Counted from the stretch's first letter, positions 10,671 to 22,576 are shown. The stretch: DNA of 61,724 bases from Perkinsus olseni (GCA_013115125.1 JABANN010000147.1:1-61724), one strand, 5' to 3'. Translations and numbers: made by a program. The notes: generated by a model from the letters alone, not told the origin.

Positions 10671-12972
10671 ATGTCGGACGGCCGGGAGGCGACAAGCGAT
10701 AGTATGATCCTCGAGATTACGGCCGCGACCGATCGACTGAGCTCAGCCCTGACCAGAAAGATACTGGCATACTGTGAAGAGCACCCTAGTGAATCGAGGG
10801 GGCTGTTGGATGCTCTGGTGATGCGGTCTCCGGTCCACCTGCCCGTCGATCATTGCTGTATGGTCAGGTATCTCACCACCATTACACCGTCATAGACCGC
10901 TTGTGCACTCGAGGCGGCGCAAGCGAGGTAGCTGAAGCCTGCGCTGGTACGGGCGCCATTCTGCGCTTGTCTCCTCACAATACACGAAAATGCATCGAGA
11001 ACTACCTACTGGGCGACTCAGATCACAAACCTCTTCTGTCCCTAGTGGGAGTACCATTTGTGGACCTAGCTAAGGCGCAGCCCTCTACCGCCGACTACTT
11101 CCTCGGGTCTGTTTGGCAGCAGCACCCGTTGACACCAGAGCAAGCCGTGGCCCTGGTAGGCTACGGCGGTCCGGATGTTTTTCTGGCCCCTCTAGGAAGG
11201 CTGTGGGCGGGCCCTCTACTCCCGGTCACGAACACTATGGCCATCGCTGTTGCGGTGGTGACGTTGCTCCGCTACCGCCCAGGGTCGTTGGATCATGAGA
11301 TCTCACAGTCGCTGCTGGACGGCGTCCATAACCGTCTCGGTAATGTCGATCCTGATCAGAGGGCGATGGCCATGGCGCTGATGGAAGTGGTAGCACGCAA
11401 GGTCTGGGCTTCTGACGCTCGAGTATTCCCCCAAGGCCCAGACTCGGACGAAGGGGCCGAATCCTGGAGGCTGGTGTGGAGAGCGGGGATGGGCGAAGAG
11501 CCGACAACGGCGCGGGCCTCGGGCGTGAAGCAACCCGTCAAAACTCCACCTGGCCCTTCGATGCAAAGAGAGGATGCGGAAGTCCGGAAAGCACATCTGA
11601 AGAGCCGGCTGGTTGAAGCCTTGTCGACTTTCCAGCCCCTACCGGCTCTCGAGTCCGCCACTAGATCGAGCGTGGCTAGAGGCGATGGTCAAGGAGCTTG
11701 GTTGGCATCCTGTGACGCCAAGCTGGCAGCCCCACCGACAAGTAGGAATAACGAAAAGTCGCGTCCGATAGCTTCTCTGTTCAGACGAGCCCCCGGCTGC
11801 GGTGGACGGTGAATTACCGAGTAACGTGACCCTGGGAAACCTAGTGATAGCTCGAGCTTCGAATCATGAAGGACCTCTCGAGGAGCGTCTCCGAATCGAG
11901 TAGGCCACGCGTTCGTAGCGGGAGTCAAACCGTGGACTTATAACCCGTCAGATCCGCTGTGGCCGGCCTCCCAGAGGCGATCAGAAACGCCAGTGCAGCC
12001 GAGCTATGTAGAGTCGGGCCAACGACAATCTACAACCTGATCATGCACTCTCGGGGAGACGATGCCGACACCCTGCAAGCTACTACCGCGAGGCATTTGG
12101 CCGGTCAGATCGTCGCCAAGGACTGTCTGAGGAATGCGGACGAGAGTAGGTGTTTACGCTACGTGCTGCAGTGCATCGAGAAGGCCGACTGGGCAGTAGG
12201 TAAGCTGAGATGTTCTACGTACCGAGTGCACGGAGTACCCATCTGCGTCCCTCGGAAGGTACCCGCGCTGAAGCTCTCAAAGTATTGGTGGAGGCTTCTG
12301 CGATCCTGGCTGGACGAGAGCCAAAGGATGGTGTTGATCAAGGTCCCCAGCGGATCGCCAGGCCGGCTACACGGACCCGCCGGAGACTGGGCCTTAGAGA
12401 GCTTCAGGAGTCCGGTCACAAGTCCAACCGGTGGAGCCAGGGCCGTGGGGGCCTCGATAGCGCCTCGACGACTGAGAACCACTTCGTAGCCCAGTGGATG
12501 CCTCTCTTCCTGCATCCAGTCCTCGCCTACACGCAGTCCAAGCGATGCAGGGATCAACCCGTCCTGTTGGCCGAATGCCTCAGGGCATCTGGTCAGCTCC
12601 TCCAGGCTGCCGGAGTATCGGCCCGGAGTGCGCCTCAGCGATCACAAGTGGTCGACGAGGTGAGTCAAAGTGCCCTACGAGTAGAAGAAGCTGCTTCCCG
12701 CTTGTTCAAGGTACTCGACGTTGTTGCGAACAGCTGTTCCCACAAGGACGCCACCGTAAGGAAAGCATGCATGATGCTGTGCACTTGCGTGCTGCCACTA
12801 ATCGGTACGCTGGGCGATCAACCATCCAGCCTGATCAGATGTGTCAGATCCGTCGGAGCTCAGCGACGAGCACTCGAGCTTCTTGAAGAGTTACATGAAC
12901 AGGACGTGCCTTGTCGAACCCGACGATCGAACACGAGAACAGGCGGCACGCCTTCGAGACTTGGTTCAGTGA
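10671..12972 (+). CDS. TELO2: TEL2/TELO2-like protein
   Basis: Tel2 is the core of the TTT complex (Tel2-Tti1-Tti2), which with Hsp90 stabilises the PIKK kinases ATM, ATR, mTOR and DNA-PK. The start at 10671 gives MSDGREATSDSM. A first intron (about 10869-10889) joins to a large exon (about 10890-11810) with alpha-solenoid character, including SLLDGVHNRLGNVDPDQR and MAMALMEVVARKVW. That resembles the Tel2 segment in which a helix is followed by a conserved GMxVAE-like helix. The C-terminal exons (about 12480-12972) match the Tel2 C-terminal layout: a PLFLHPVL helix, then ASRLFKVLDVVANSC, then HKDATVRKACMML, then EPDDRTREQAARLRD before a stop at 12970-12972. Exon borders between 11810 and 12500 are uncertain. 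The assignment rests on remembered family patterns, not on an alignment. Confidence 0.6.
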
Positions 12973-13185
12973 TTGCCTTCAGTTTCACAAGTTTGTTATC
13001 CAATCCGGCGCTGATGTTGAGTTTCCGAGTAGAGTGGCTTCCCACGGGGACTGCAACGCGACAGTGCCGTCGAGTTTGGCTACGAGGTCCACATGACGTG
13101 AAACGAAGTAAAGGACGAGAGAACGTTCACGGTTGAATTCAACCAAGACGGAAGAACCATTGAAAGAGAAATAGAAATAAGAGAC

Positions 13186-16100
13186 TCAGCTTCGCACAGA
13201 GGAAGCAGCACTCTTCGACGTAGCGGCAGAGGAGGACTGTGAGGAAGGCAACTGGGTCGGGGAGGGGGCAGCGCGCTTTCTCTTAGCAGACCCACGAGTG
13301 AGGACATTCGCAGCAGCCTCCCACGCGTCTCTGAGAATAGCAACAGACTGATCGAACAACAGCGCTCCCCGAACCCACTTGGGTGTATCCGGGAAACGAT
13401 CTCTGACGTCAGCACGAAGCATCCACTCGGCCAGAGACACTTTCTCTCCGCGCAAGAGCAACCCTCGTGATAACCACGGCTGCAGTGCACTCAGGAATCG
13501 TTCGTCTCCCTCCGAAGCAGAAATCGTATCCTGCGGGAGGACTGGCTGTGTATCAAAATTGAAGCTCTACGTACCTTTATGGAGGCCGCGAGTTCCTCAT
13601 GGCCGCCCTTCTGGAGTTGAACTCCAACACCTTTGCATAGAGTGGAGCTGAGCTTGAGGGCATCCTTGGCTCCATTCTTGGACACAGCGTGTCGCCATAC
13701 CTTGAACGTACACGAGGTTCCCTCCGCTGCCATATCGAGACGCTACCGCTTTCAACAACATGTCCCAGTGAGTCTTCCACTGCTCCGACCCTTGAAGATG
13801 CTGTCGACGGAATTTGAGAGCGGCCATGACCTCGCTCGCCAGTTCCGAGGATCCGTCTACGACTTGCCGTGTTAACCAGGACCCCACACTGCCGCAGAGA
13901 ATCAGATCAGATCGGGAACAGTAGAGCCCGACAGAGCACGCCAGGATAGCCGCCTGAGATTTCACATGAGAGATCATTCCCAAGGAGAGTAGTGGTGTGA
14001 CCTTCCTTCTTTCGAAGGACGCATCGCTGTTGTTCTTGGTCATGACCTGGGAGACGGCCTCGTTGAAGGCAGGGCCCCAACGCTGCTGCAGCTTCACTGG
14101 TCCTGGCATCAGTAGAGGTGAGGATCAATCGATACTGACAGCAGTGTTCTCTCACCTGGAAGGGATGCGTCAAGCAGTAGTTCCCGGACATAATCGCCCA
14201 GGATCTGGTCGACACGGGTGGGGCTCCTCCCACCTACTCCATGGCTTCTCGGTTAGGCCAGGAGCCGAGGAAATGACTCACCTCTCAGCGGCTCCGAGCC
14301 GCCTATCAGATCAAGTACGAACAGCTGAATTATGAAGGCGATGAAACGCAGCCCCGCGGCCTCTTCCGTAACGTCGTGCTCGACAGTCCCCAGGCACAGC
14401 ATGGAGAGGTCGGCCATACACAACTTGTGCTCCTCAGCAGCAGTCCCGTCTGAACAATCCATCGTAGTCTGAAATTACGATAGGTCCCCTACCCTGAAGC
14501 CTCCGCAAAGAAGTGAGCGTCAAAATGAGGAGCACTAGAGAGACCAGCTCCGGGCTGGGAGCATCCTCAAGAGAGGAAGTCGCTTCCAGGGCCGTAACCC
14601 GGCGATCTACTAGCTCGAGCAGGTTGGCGAGGAGACTGTAGTCGTCATGGAGCACATCCCAGTGCTTCGAGAGTGCGAAGATGCGCTTTAGGTCATCAGT
14701 TAGAGGCCTGGAAGAGACTAATGAAAAGGCGACCGCAGCTCTCGCAACGATGGGGACGAGGCCGGCTGCTTACCCCCTGCTGCCGGGAAGCTGAACGAGT
14801 TCGCTGCATCTCTGTCGCAGCGATGCTACGACAGCTGGGGCATCCTCTCCCGCATAGCGGTTGCTCAGCAGGTCCGCTGTGAGTGACAGAAGGGTCTCGT
14901 CAGTAGTCTCTGTCAATAGAGATTCAAAAGCATCAGCACAGCTCTCATCGATAACATCGTAGTCTCCTCCCTTGTGGACGAGCGCGCGGATAACCTCCGC
15001 AACCATCACCTACCCAGTTGGGAATAACGGAGCGGAACTGCGCCCGTGAGAGGAAGAGGCCCACCAGATCCTTTGTGCTGTCTCGGAATCGATCGAGGAC
15101 CAGTTTGACCCACGACTCGTCAAGAGACTTGTTAAGGCCTTCCAGAATAGCCTTGGACGAATACTCGCTTCCGCATAGACGAACGGTCGCTGATAGAAGG
15201 GCCAGCAACACGCTCTTCTCCGCAGATGATGTCGTCGGCTGGGAGGGCTAAAGTGAAGGAGCATTGCACTGTCGTAGATGCGGCCGCACCACCTGCTGAG
15301 GAGAGTCCAACCCTCCCAACAGGAGATCCGTGTAAGTCGTAAAGCAGCACAGGTGACAGCGGCGGCTGGGGCTGAGCTTGTAGATCGCCTCAGCAATTCT
15401 GTAGGTCAGCTCAGGAACCTCCTGGTCGTCGCCGTATCTGGTGAGCCGCATCTGATGGGGACTCTCCTCTGATAACTCACTGAATGATGAACTCCACAAT
15501 CATCAGCAGGGCAGTCGCGGACTCGGCTGACGAGGCGTCACCACCATCGCGGGCCGGCACTCCACGGAGGACCCCTACAAGGGATAATCTCCAACCCTAG
15601 AAAGGCGGAACGGAGCTGACCAGGATCGCCAAAGACGTGGGCGTCTACGAAGTTCATGGCCTCCATCCGCAAGGCCAAGTCTGGGTGCCAGACCAGATTC
15701 GACACCAGCTGGCAATCCTCGTCACTCAGAACCTGGGGGTGGCTGATCTGGACTCAGGTAGCAGTCGGGCAGGCCACCTGCTCCTCCTCATCATCATCGC
15801 TACGATCATCATCCAGGGTATCAGCTGCTCCCACGATTGCGTGGAGGCACCTCACAGCCCACAGCCTACAGTGACGGAGTGGCCGTCTTCCGCTGTCAAC
15901 GAGGACCCCACCTCACAGTGGTATCCTGGTCGAAGCATCGACGCAGAACATGCGGCGCCAGAGTAACCAGTTGGGGTCGCTTGAGTGACAGTGTGCGCGC
16001 ACCCACTCTCAAGGTCCGGTGTATTTGCTCTAGAATCTGGGTGGGGTACATGCTATGGGATTGACGCCAGGAGGAGGCTTACCATTCCTCGAACGACTGT

Positions 16101-17597
16101 GCTGCGATCCGCCAAGCCGGGGACTAACTTAGCGACGACAGCCGCTGAGAAATGCTCATCCTCCAGGGAGCATAGCCAGGAGGCAAAGCCGGCCTGAAGG
16201 AGGGGCAGACATCTGACCTGGGTCTGGCCTCGGCCAGTAACGACGGTAACTAACTCACATTAGAAAGCACCATCGTCCTGATGGCCTCTGATGAGTCGCG
16301 GCAACGCTCAAGGCCAAGGATACTGGTCATGCCTTTCAGGACGTCCATCATTCCCTCGAGACGTTGTTTCATTTGCTCAGCTGCGGACCGGCTCGGGACT
16401 CGACCACCGAGCGGGGCTGATAGGGAGCGGCTGAATCACCTAGGCACCCCTCAAGCCCTACTCGTCATCTGCATGTGCTTTACATCTGCCTCTTGCGAGT
16501 GAATGACCTCGATGAGCCCGGCACACCCGGCGCAAGCTGCCACTGCGACCACCGTTCGGACATCAAGTATCGCGACGGAGGCCAGGGACGGGTCCTGCAA
16601 GGCCGAGTCTAGAGAGACCTCGCTAACCCGAGCTCACTCACAACAGGCTGGCTGCCGGGGACGCCGAGCAGGAACGAGTTGAGTCTTGATAGGAGCTGCA
16701 CGCCGTCCATGCCATCGCCAGCCAAGGTGGAGTACAGTGTACGGAAGAAACATTCGAAGTTACGAAGATGCCGCAGGCGGCTCGTCGCGGACTTTTCCCC
16801 GCCCTCTGAAGTCACCACAGTGGGACAAATACGTAGTTGACGAGGAGACTTGCTTTTGCTGATGGAAGAAAGAGCAAGCTTCTGCTTGAGAGTCACCAGG
16901 CGAGGCAGGGGGCTGTCTCCTTCGACTGCTTCATAGCCCCCTACCACTATCTGCATCAGGGTGAAACATGGCCGATGATCTCAGATCCCAGCCACCCTCT
17001 CCTACCTGGGCAAGGTCTTCTACCGCGGCGGACGAGACTCCCTGAGAACTAGCCGAAGCATCGACATCTCCGGGCCGGACTAGTTCCTTGCTCCCAGCTC
17101 CTGCTAGGATGACGTTAATGACCTGTAGAAGAGAAGGCGGGATCGCAAAATCGCCACGGCATGACGGTACCGTCGATAGAATGCTCGATCCGTCATTTTT
17201 CCGTCTATCGACTAGCTTGGACACTAGCTGCCTCATGTGGTACTCCCCGCGGCTTCCCAGTATGGTGGTAAGCTCGATGAGCTTGGCATTGGCCGGGAGA
17301 GGACCCGTTGCTGAGACATACAGCACCGGTCCGGCTCCTACACAGTCAGCTATCCTCCCTACAGCTCCGATTGGAGTTCGATGAGGAGGTGGAGGAGTTG
17401 GTAGCAACTCTACTGGTCCTCCTGACCCGCTTTCGAGGCGGGGTCTGCACCCGCTCTTGGGTTTCGGCGATGGCACTGGTGAGCCTGCCAAGAAAACCAA
17501 GGGTTATACTATAGGTACTGTATCAGATTTCCCACATTCTCTCGCCTCCTCGACTGCTGGGTGCTGCACTGCGTTGTGAAGCGCCATTGGAGGCCAT
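13186..17597 (-). CDS. SCC3: Cohesin subunit SCC3/STAG-like
   Basis: SCC3/STAG is the HEAT-repeat subunit that binds the kleisin RAD21/SCC1 and DNA in cohesin. The minus-strand start at 17597 gives MASNGASQRSAAPSS followed by a basic RKRVRRTSR stretch. The family order is visible: an N-terminal STAG-domain segment (NFECFFRTLYSTLAG, about 16720-16775); the conserved RYRDxxxEIR site as RCRDSSEAIRTMVLSNV (about 16258-16315), after a MKQRLEGMMDVLKGM helix; then VLSDEDCQLVSNLVW (about 15690-15745), matching the STAG VLSxEDCExVYxLV repeat. The C-terminus has a serine-rich, basic tail (AKRKRAAPSPTQLPSS) ending at 13186, like the disordered STAG tail. The gene has many short introns; I list only the span. 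The start lies 4 bp beyond the stop of the upstream gene. It converges with the TEL2-like gene. Confidence 0.7.
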
Positions 17598-17601
17598 ACT
17601 G

Positions 17602-18675
17602 CTACGACTTGACGACGATAGGGGCGCCATAGTCAAGATACACAACTTGCGTACAAGGAGAAATGCGCAAAGGAGTTCGATGCCGAGAGACTTGAGGGCA
17701 CTTCACGACTGTTGACAAGAAGAACCAACTTCTCTCCAGAAACAGCCTATCACAGCGCGTGTCATTTCGCTTTGGGAGATTCTCGCCGTTGAAGGACCTG
17801 AGCCCACGGAGTTGAACCAACTTCAAGCTCAGTCCATGCGGACTCACGTAGAGCTTGGAGTACGCCTCCCGACCACCAAGCTGAGGGCCGAGGCCCATTG
17901 TTTTGACAACTCTCCAGTGGAGGAAGAGGTCCTCGAAAAAACGTGGATCGGCACAGAAACCCCCCGGGCCTTCACCAACGTAGATAAGCCGCTGCCCAGG
18001 AAATGCCTTCAAAATCTGAGCGGCGGCATTGCCATACCGATAGGAGCACATCGTCTGATGAGAGCAACGTACTTCGAAGGCCTCCGAGTCGTTCCTAGGG
18101 TACACCATTAGGAGGGTTACGTCCTCTCTCGGACCCCCGTCGTCGTGTTTGAGATCGTCCAGAGAGGATACGCAAGTCAAATCGCACTTTCGGGAGAGGA
18201 GCTCTCGAGACCACTTGGCTGTGGCCGATGTCGGAGGATGATTAGCAACAGCCAGTAGAGGGGACAGCCGAATACACTCCCCAAGCGCCTGAGAAGGCCG
18301 ACGATGACGAGCTGTGATGGAACGCGTGCCCACTTCCTCCGTCCACTTGACCGGCCCGTACCGCTCGAAAAACTCTCTTGCATCATCCGCCGTGACCGTA
18401 GCGGTAACTGTAGAGTCGCTGAGAGAGAGCGAAGGACTACGCAGCAGCAGCAGGAGGATACCTCGGCCATACATGATGTTGGTCACGTCGTCCGGAGTAG
18501 CCATTGTCATGTCGAGCCCTCTTAGCTGACGATCCTGAGCGATGCTTAGTAAGTATGGACTGGTAGAAGGCCTCACCTTCTCCCATCGCTCCAGTGTAGC
18601 CTCCGTAGGCAAAGGGTCGATGAACTCCGGCGTCTCCTGAGGCCGCGTCATCAGGCGGTACCCCTCTGCGATCAT
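17602..18675 (-). CDS. Conserved hypothetical protein with YVGEGPGGF motif
   Basis: This is a frame of about 357 residues with a stop at 17602-17604. The central part reads DVTLLMVYPRNDSEAF, then AFPGQRLIYVGEGPGGF, then FFEDLFLHWRVVKTMGL. I recall this pattern (a hydrophobic LLLVWPP-like strand, then a YVGEGxGG turn, then a WxLVExVxLP-like strand) from an uncharacterised family in plants and bacteria. It is reminiscent of a Rossmann-type methyltransferase, but no SAM-binding acidic residue can be confirmed. Residues 72-93 are low-complexity (LLLLLRSPSLSLSD) and may be a retained intron bounded by GTATCC and CTCTCAG. The C-terminal 90 residues look less conserved. The stop is 4 bp from the SCC3 start on the same strand, so the two may be co-transcribed. 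Function is unknown. Confidence 0.55.
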   Translation of the reverse strand: MIAEGYRLMTRPQETPEFIDPLPTEATLERWEKVRPSTSPYLLSIAQDRQLRGLDMTMATPDDVTNIMYGRGILLLLLRSPSLSLSDSTVTATVTADDAREFFERYGPVKWTEEVGTRSITARHRRPSQALGECIRLSPLLAVANHPPTSATAKWSRELLSRKCDLTCVSSLDDLKHDDGGPREDVTLLMVYPRNDSEAFEVRCSHQTMCSYRYGNAAAQILKAFPGQRLIYVGEGPGGFCADPRFFEDLFLHWRVVKTMGLGPQLGGREAYSKLYVSPHGLSLKLVQLRGLRSFNGENLPKRNDTRCDRLFLERSWFFLSTVVKCPQVSRHRTPLRISPCTQVVYLDYGAPIVVKS

Positions 18676-18710
18676 CGGAATCTGAGAGGCGCAACTTGCA
18701 AGGCCTTCGT

Positions 18711-18917
18711 CTACGCCGGGCTGATTACTCCTTCACGAGTCAGTACGAATCCCATCGACATGTAGCCGAGCACAGCAACAGCACTACGAGCAGGGCCGGG
18801 GAGTCGGTCATGATACTGCCCTCTCAGCCAAGCCGTGAAGGCTCGGTAGCCAGCCCGGAACCCCATGCAAGAACGCGACTGCGGCAACCACCGACTGACC
18901 ATTGACAGGAAGGACAC
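18711..18917 (-). CDS. Small membrane-protein candidate (68 aa)
   Basis: This is a complete small frame starting MSFLSMVSRWLPQSR and ending GVISPA. It has a basic, aromatic-rich first half (RAGYRAFTAWLRGQYHD) and one predicted hydrophobic span (SAVAVLGYMSMGFVL) near residues 44-58. The layout, an amphipathic basic N-terminus followed by a single C-terminal span, resembles small mitochondrial inner-membrane subunits such as ATP synthase f, but I see no diagnostic motif. It sits 35 bp upstream of the next gene on the same strand, within the packed minus-strand array, which supports its being real. No function is assigned. Confidence 0.4.
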   Translation of the reverse strand: MSFLSMVSRWLPQSRSCMGFRAGYRAFTAWLRGQYHDRLPGPARSAVAVLGYMSMGFVLTREGVISPA

Positions 18918-18983
18918 AACAATATGGGGATCAACAGCACGAGGAAGAGTAAGTGTTCAATGACAGTTGACAGAGGAACGACA

Positions 18984-20550
18984 CTATTTAGACTTCTTGC
19001 CACCGTGATGGGCGCCAGGGTCGATGGCCCCCTCGTCCTCGAGGATCTGCCGGGCTACTCGGTTGATGAGCTTGAACCGTAACGGCCCTAGGTGGATGCC
19101 ACCGTACCACCTGAAATCTAGTCTGTCACCCTTGGCAGTCCCATGAGAATACGTACCGAGAAACGACTACCAAGACTCCCTCAGCGCCAGTGAGCGTGAG
19201 GAGCTCTTGAAGCTTCGTCCCCGCTCCGCCCTCCCCATCGGAGTCATGGTCCTGATGGTAGCCTGAGGGAGTGAGCTGGTGTCAGCACAAAACCAAGTAG
19301 AGGCAACAGCCCTACCAAGATCGGCCGACTTCGAGTCCTTCCCGCCCCCCTCCTCCTTCATCTTGAACCGATACGCGTACATGTTGTGCGTGGCCCGCAG
19401 GATCTTGTGGCTCTGCTTCAAAGTATTCAGAGCGATATCTACATCATCCTCGCTCTCAACAAACGCTAGGTGGGCCTGGAACTTGGACTGAGAGAGCAAC
19501 CCATTCTGCACGATGACAACAGCAGCACTGGCGCTACTTTCTTCTCCGTTATCGGCTCCCCTTCCTTCAAGTCAGATGGATCCGCCGTCTTGGGTGCCTT
19601 AGTCGCCCTCCCTTTCCCCTTAAACGCGCTCTTGGAATTGCCTTTTCGGAATTCTTCCTTGCGGCCCTAAAGACTATGCGTTACAACCTCCTTCATTTGC
19701 CAAGACTCCCACCTGCATGGCGGCCATCTGGCTAGCCCAGTCGTTGTATTCCTTCTCGGCCTCTTCTTGCATCTCCTCAGCTTGCTCAGCCTCGGCCTTC
19801 TCTCGCTCAAGGGCTTTCTCACGCTCACTGACCTTCTTTTGTGCCCGGGCTTCGGCTTCCCGCTTCGCCTTCTCTTCCTCCTCCGCCTCCCAAGCCATTC
19901 CGAACTGATCAAGCGAAAGAGACAAGAATAAGAGAATGTAAGGGGAGGGAATATTCTCCACCTCAACTCTATCAACAACGATAGAGACCCACCTTGGTGA
20001 GTAGGTCCTTGACAGGTGCGAGGGCAGCGAGTATAGGGAATTCATAGCCGCCCTTCAGCTGAGTCCATATATTCCCCACTATCAGTTCTTGCAACTTCTC
20101 TAACCAAAGGCAGGGGTACCAACGAGAGATGTAAACCCCCAGTCGTACTTAATTTACTGCACACCGCCTCCGACCCTTCGGCTGCTATAACCTCGGGTAT
20201 GGCGTCGAGGTCGAGTGGATATCCTTTAGGGAGGGTGAACATGAAGGTGGCGTCTGCCTCGACGTCAGTCTCGCCATGGATAGTGATCGCGTAACTGAAA
20301 CCAATACCACACTGAAGCGACGCCCATCACACGAACAAGCGCTCCGGACAGTTGCTGACAAGTACGAAGCAGTGCCGCTTTAACCACTCCGTCCCCCGCA
20401 GTATTATTACGCTACATCCCCATCGTCCGGGCCCGCTGGTCGGTGCAGCCACATAAAACCAACCTCGGGGTCATAGGCTGATCGGAGGGCATCTGCTTCC
20501 TCCAACTGGATTGCTAGACAATCTCGGGTAGCATGCCGCCTGTTTAACAT
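18984..20550 (-). CDS. IMPACT/YIH1-like protein, tandem copy A
   Basis: IMPACT/YIH1 proteins bind GCN1 through an N-terminal RWD domain and damp GCN2 activation in amino-acid stress. The start at 20550 (MLNRRHATRDCLAIQLEEAD) opens exon 1 (20416-20550). The RWD core continues with FSYAITIHGETDVEAD, FTLPKGYPLDLDAIPE, and LVGN-type helix residues around LQELIVGNIWTQL. A highly charged coiled coil follows (about 19720-19905, rich in E, K, A and Q). The C-terminal UPF0029/IMPACT domain has SSKFQAHLAFVESEDDV, THNMYAYRF, then after splicing HQDHDSDGEGGAG, then VVVSR|WYGGIHLGP. The stop is at 18984-18986. The intron before WYGG starts with GTAC. It is intact as far as I can tell. The coiled-coil insertion between the RWD and IMPACT domains is longer than in the yeast protein. 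Confidence 0.85.
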
Positions 20551-20564
20551 AAGAAAGGGTACTT

Positions 20565-21022
20565 CTAAACTTCAGGCCACGAAGCATTCACGACGCTCCC
20601 ACCTCTCCCTACCACCCCTCCGGCGTACAACTCGAACCCCTCCCCTCTCACTGTACTATCCAACACACGAACTGACTGGAAACGGACGCTTGAAGTGTCG
20701 AGTGGTACGTGATCCACGACGAGACTCCTCGTCAAGCAGCCGGCGAGCTTACACATTAGTGGTTGTCTGTGCAACGGTCGCCGTTTCGATCTACCCTCTT
20801 TGAAGGCATGGTCCTATGAGAAGCCTCCCAAGCGCGATGGAAGAGTTCACCGCCTTCTCCAGTTGTGCCATGACTGCTACGAATGCCCAACGAAAGAATC
20901 TCTGAACGTTCCATTGGCGTACCATCCAGTCCGCTCATTGACTGGAGGACGCAACAGCCAGCTGATCATCAACAACAACATCACACGGGTAAAAACGCTC
21001 GAAAGTTGACCAAGGAACGATA
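20565..21022. other. Spacer between the tandem IMPACT-like genes
   Basis: This stretch of about 460 bp separates the two IMPACT-like copies. Minus-strand frames near 20565-20940 have weak coding character (for example LVVDHVPLDTSSVRFQSVRV), but I could not build a confident gene. Its sequence differs from the region upstream of copy B, so it lies outside the recognisable duplicated unit. Confidence 0.4.
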
Positions 21023-22551
21023 CTATTGAGACTTTTTGCCACCGTGATGGGCACCAGGGACGATGACTCCCTCGTCCTCGAGGATCTGCCGGGCTGCTCG
21101 ATTAATAAGCTTGAATCGCAGGGGACCCATGTGTATGCCACCGTACCACCTACAACCGAGCCAGTCACGGTTGAGAGTCTGAACATACACGTACCGAGAA
21201 ACGACCACCAAGACTCCCTCAGCGCCAGTTAGCGTGAGAAGCTCTTGAAGCTTCGTCCCCGCTCCGCCTTCTCCATCAGAGTCATGGTCCTGGTGATAGC
21301 CTGAGGGAGCGAGCGCTCTAGTGCTAGCGAAACTCATGCAGGCGTCCCTACCGAGGTCGGCGGATTTGTCTCTACCGTTGCTCTCTCTTGTCTTGAACCG
21401 ATAGGCGTACATGTTGTAGGCCCGCAGGATCTTATGGCTCCGTTTTAGAGTGCTCAGCGCGATGTCTACATCTTCCTCGGTCTCGACGAATGCTAAGTGG
21501 GCTTGGAACTTGGACTGAACCAAACAGCTGTCTAAAAAACGGCGCAGACGTCTATGCACAAAAAGAGCGGCCACACCTTCATCTGCGTTATAGGCTCTCC
21601 CTCTTTCCAATCAGTGGGGTCCACCGCCCTAGGCGTCTTATTTCCTCGCTTCCCCTTAGAACCACTCTTAGCCCTTGCGGTCTCCTTGTCGAGCTCGTCC
21701 TTGCGTTCCTGGAAACTGACTCATACCGACAGCCTAGCAGTCCGTGCAGCAGTCCCCACTTGTATGGCAGCCATCTGATCAGCCCAGGCATTGTATTCTT
21801 TCTCTGCCTCCTTCCGCATCAGCTCAGCTCGGTGAGCCTCGGCCTTCTGTCGTTCGATGGCCTCTGCCTTCCGCTTTTCTCGTTCCTCTTCCTTCACCTC
21901 CCAGGCCTCGCCGCACTAAAGGGCACCAACGTGACGATCCCGTGTACTACTCACAACCCCGGCATGCCTGTGCACTTCGAAGAGACTCACCTTGGTCAGT
22001 AAGTCCTTAACAGGTGCGAGGGCAGCGAGTATAGGGAATTCATAGCCGCCCTTCAGCTGAGTCCATATATTCCCCACTATCAGCTCTTGCAACTTCTCTA
22101 ACCAAAGGCAGGGGTACCAACGAGAGGTTTAGGCCCCCAGTCGTACTTAATTTACTACACACCGCCTCAGACCCTTCGGCTGCTATAACCTCGGGTATGA
22201 CGCCGAGGTCGAGTGGATATCCTTTAGGGAGGGTAAACATGAAAGTGGCGTCAGCCTCGACGTCAGTCTCGCCATGGATAGTGATGGCGTAACTGAAACC
22301 AATACCACACTGAAGCGACGAAGTCAAGAGGACGTCCATTCCACCAAAGAGCGCTCCAGACAGCTGCTGACAAGAGCGGAATGCCATAGAAGTGCCGCTG
22401 TGACCACCTCCCCGTATTATTATTACGCTACATCCCCATCGTCCGGGCTCGCTGGTCGGTGCAGCCACATGAAGCCAACCTCGGGGTCATAGGCCGATCG
22501 GAGGGCGTCTGCTTCCTCCAACTGGATTGCTAGACAATCACGACGTGGCAT
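21023..22551 (-). CDS. IMPACT/YIH1-like protein, tandem copy B
   Basis: This is the second copy, with the same domain order as copy A. The start at 22551 gives MPRRDCLAIQLEEADALRS, followed by the RWD core (FTLPKGYPLDLGVIPE), the coiled coil and the C-terminal IMPACT domain. That domain includes QSKFQAHLAFVETEEDV, RAYNMYAYRF, HQDHDSDGEGGAGTKLQ, VLVVVSR|WYGGIHMGPLRF and NRAARQILEDEGV. The stop is at 21023-21025, with tail HHGGKKSQ versus HHGGKKSK in copy A. The final intron starts GTACGTGT and ends TTGTAG, then GTGGTAC. Exons and introns of the RWD part are nearly identical to copy A, while the coiled-coil and C-terminal parts are clearly diverged. Both copies appear functional. Confidence 0.85.
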
Positions 22552-22576
22552 ACTGTACATAAATTATAAAATTCAG

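Noticed and set aside
11890-11940. Hairpin-like sequence with a GGTTTGACTCCC run on the minus strand, considered as a tRNA end
   Set aside because: The stem does not pair as a T-arm and no other tRNA parts are present; it lies within the TEL2-like gene.
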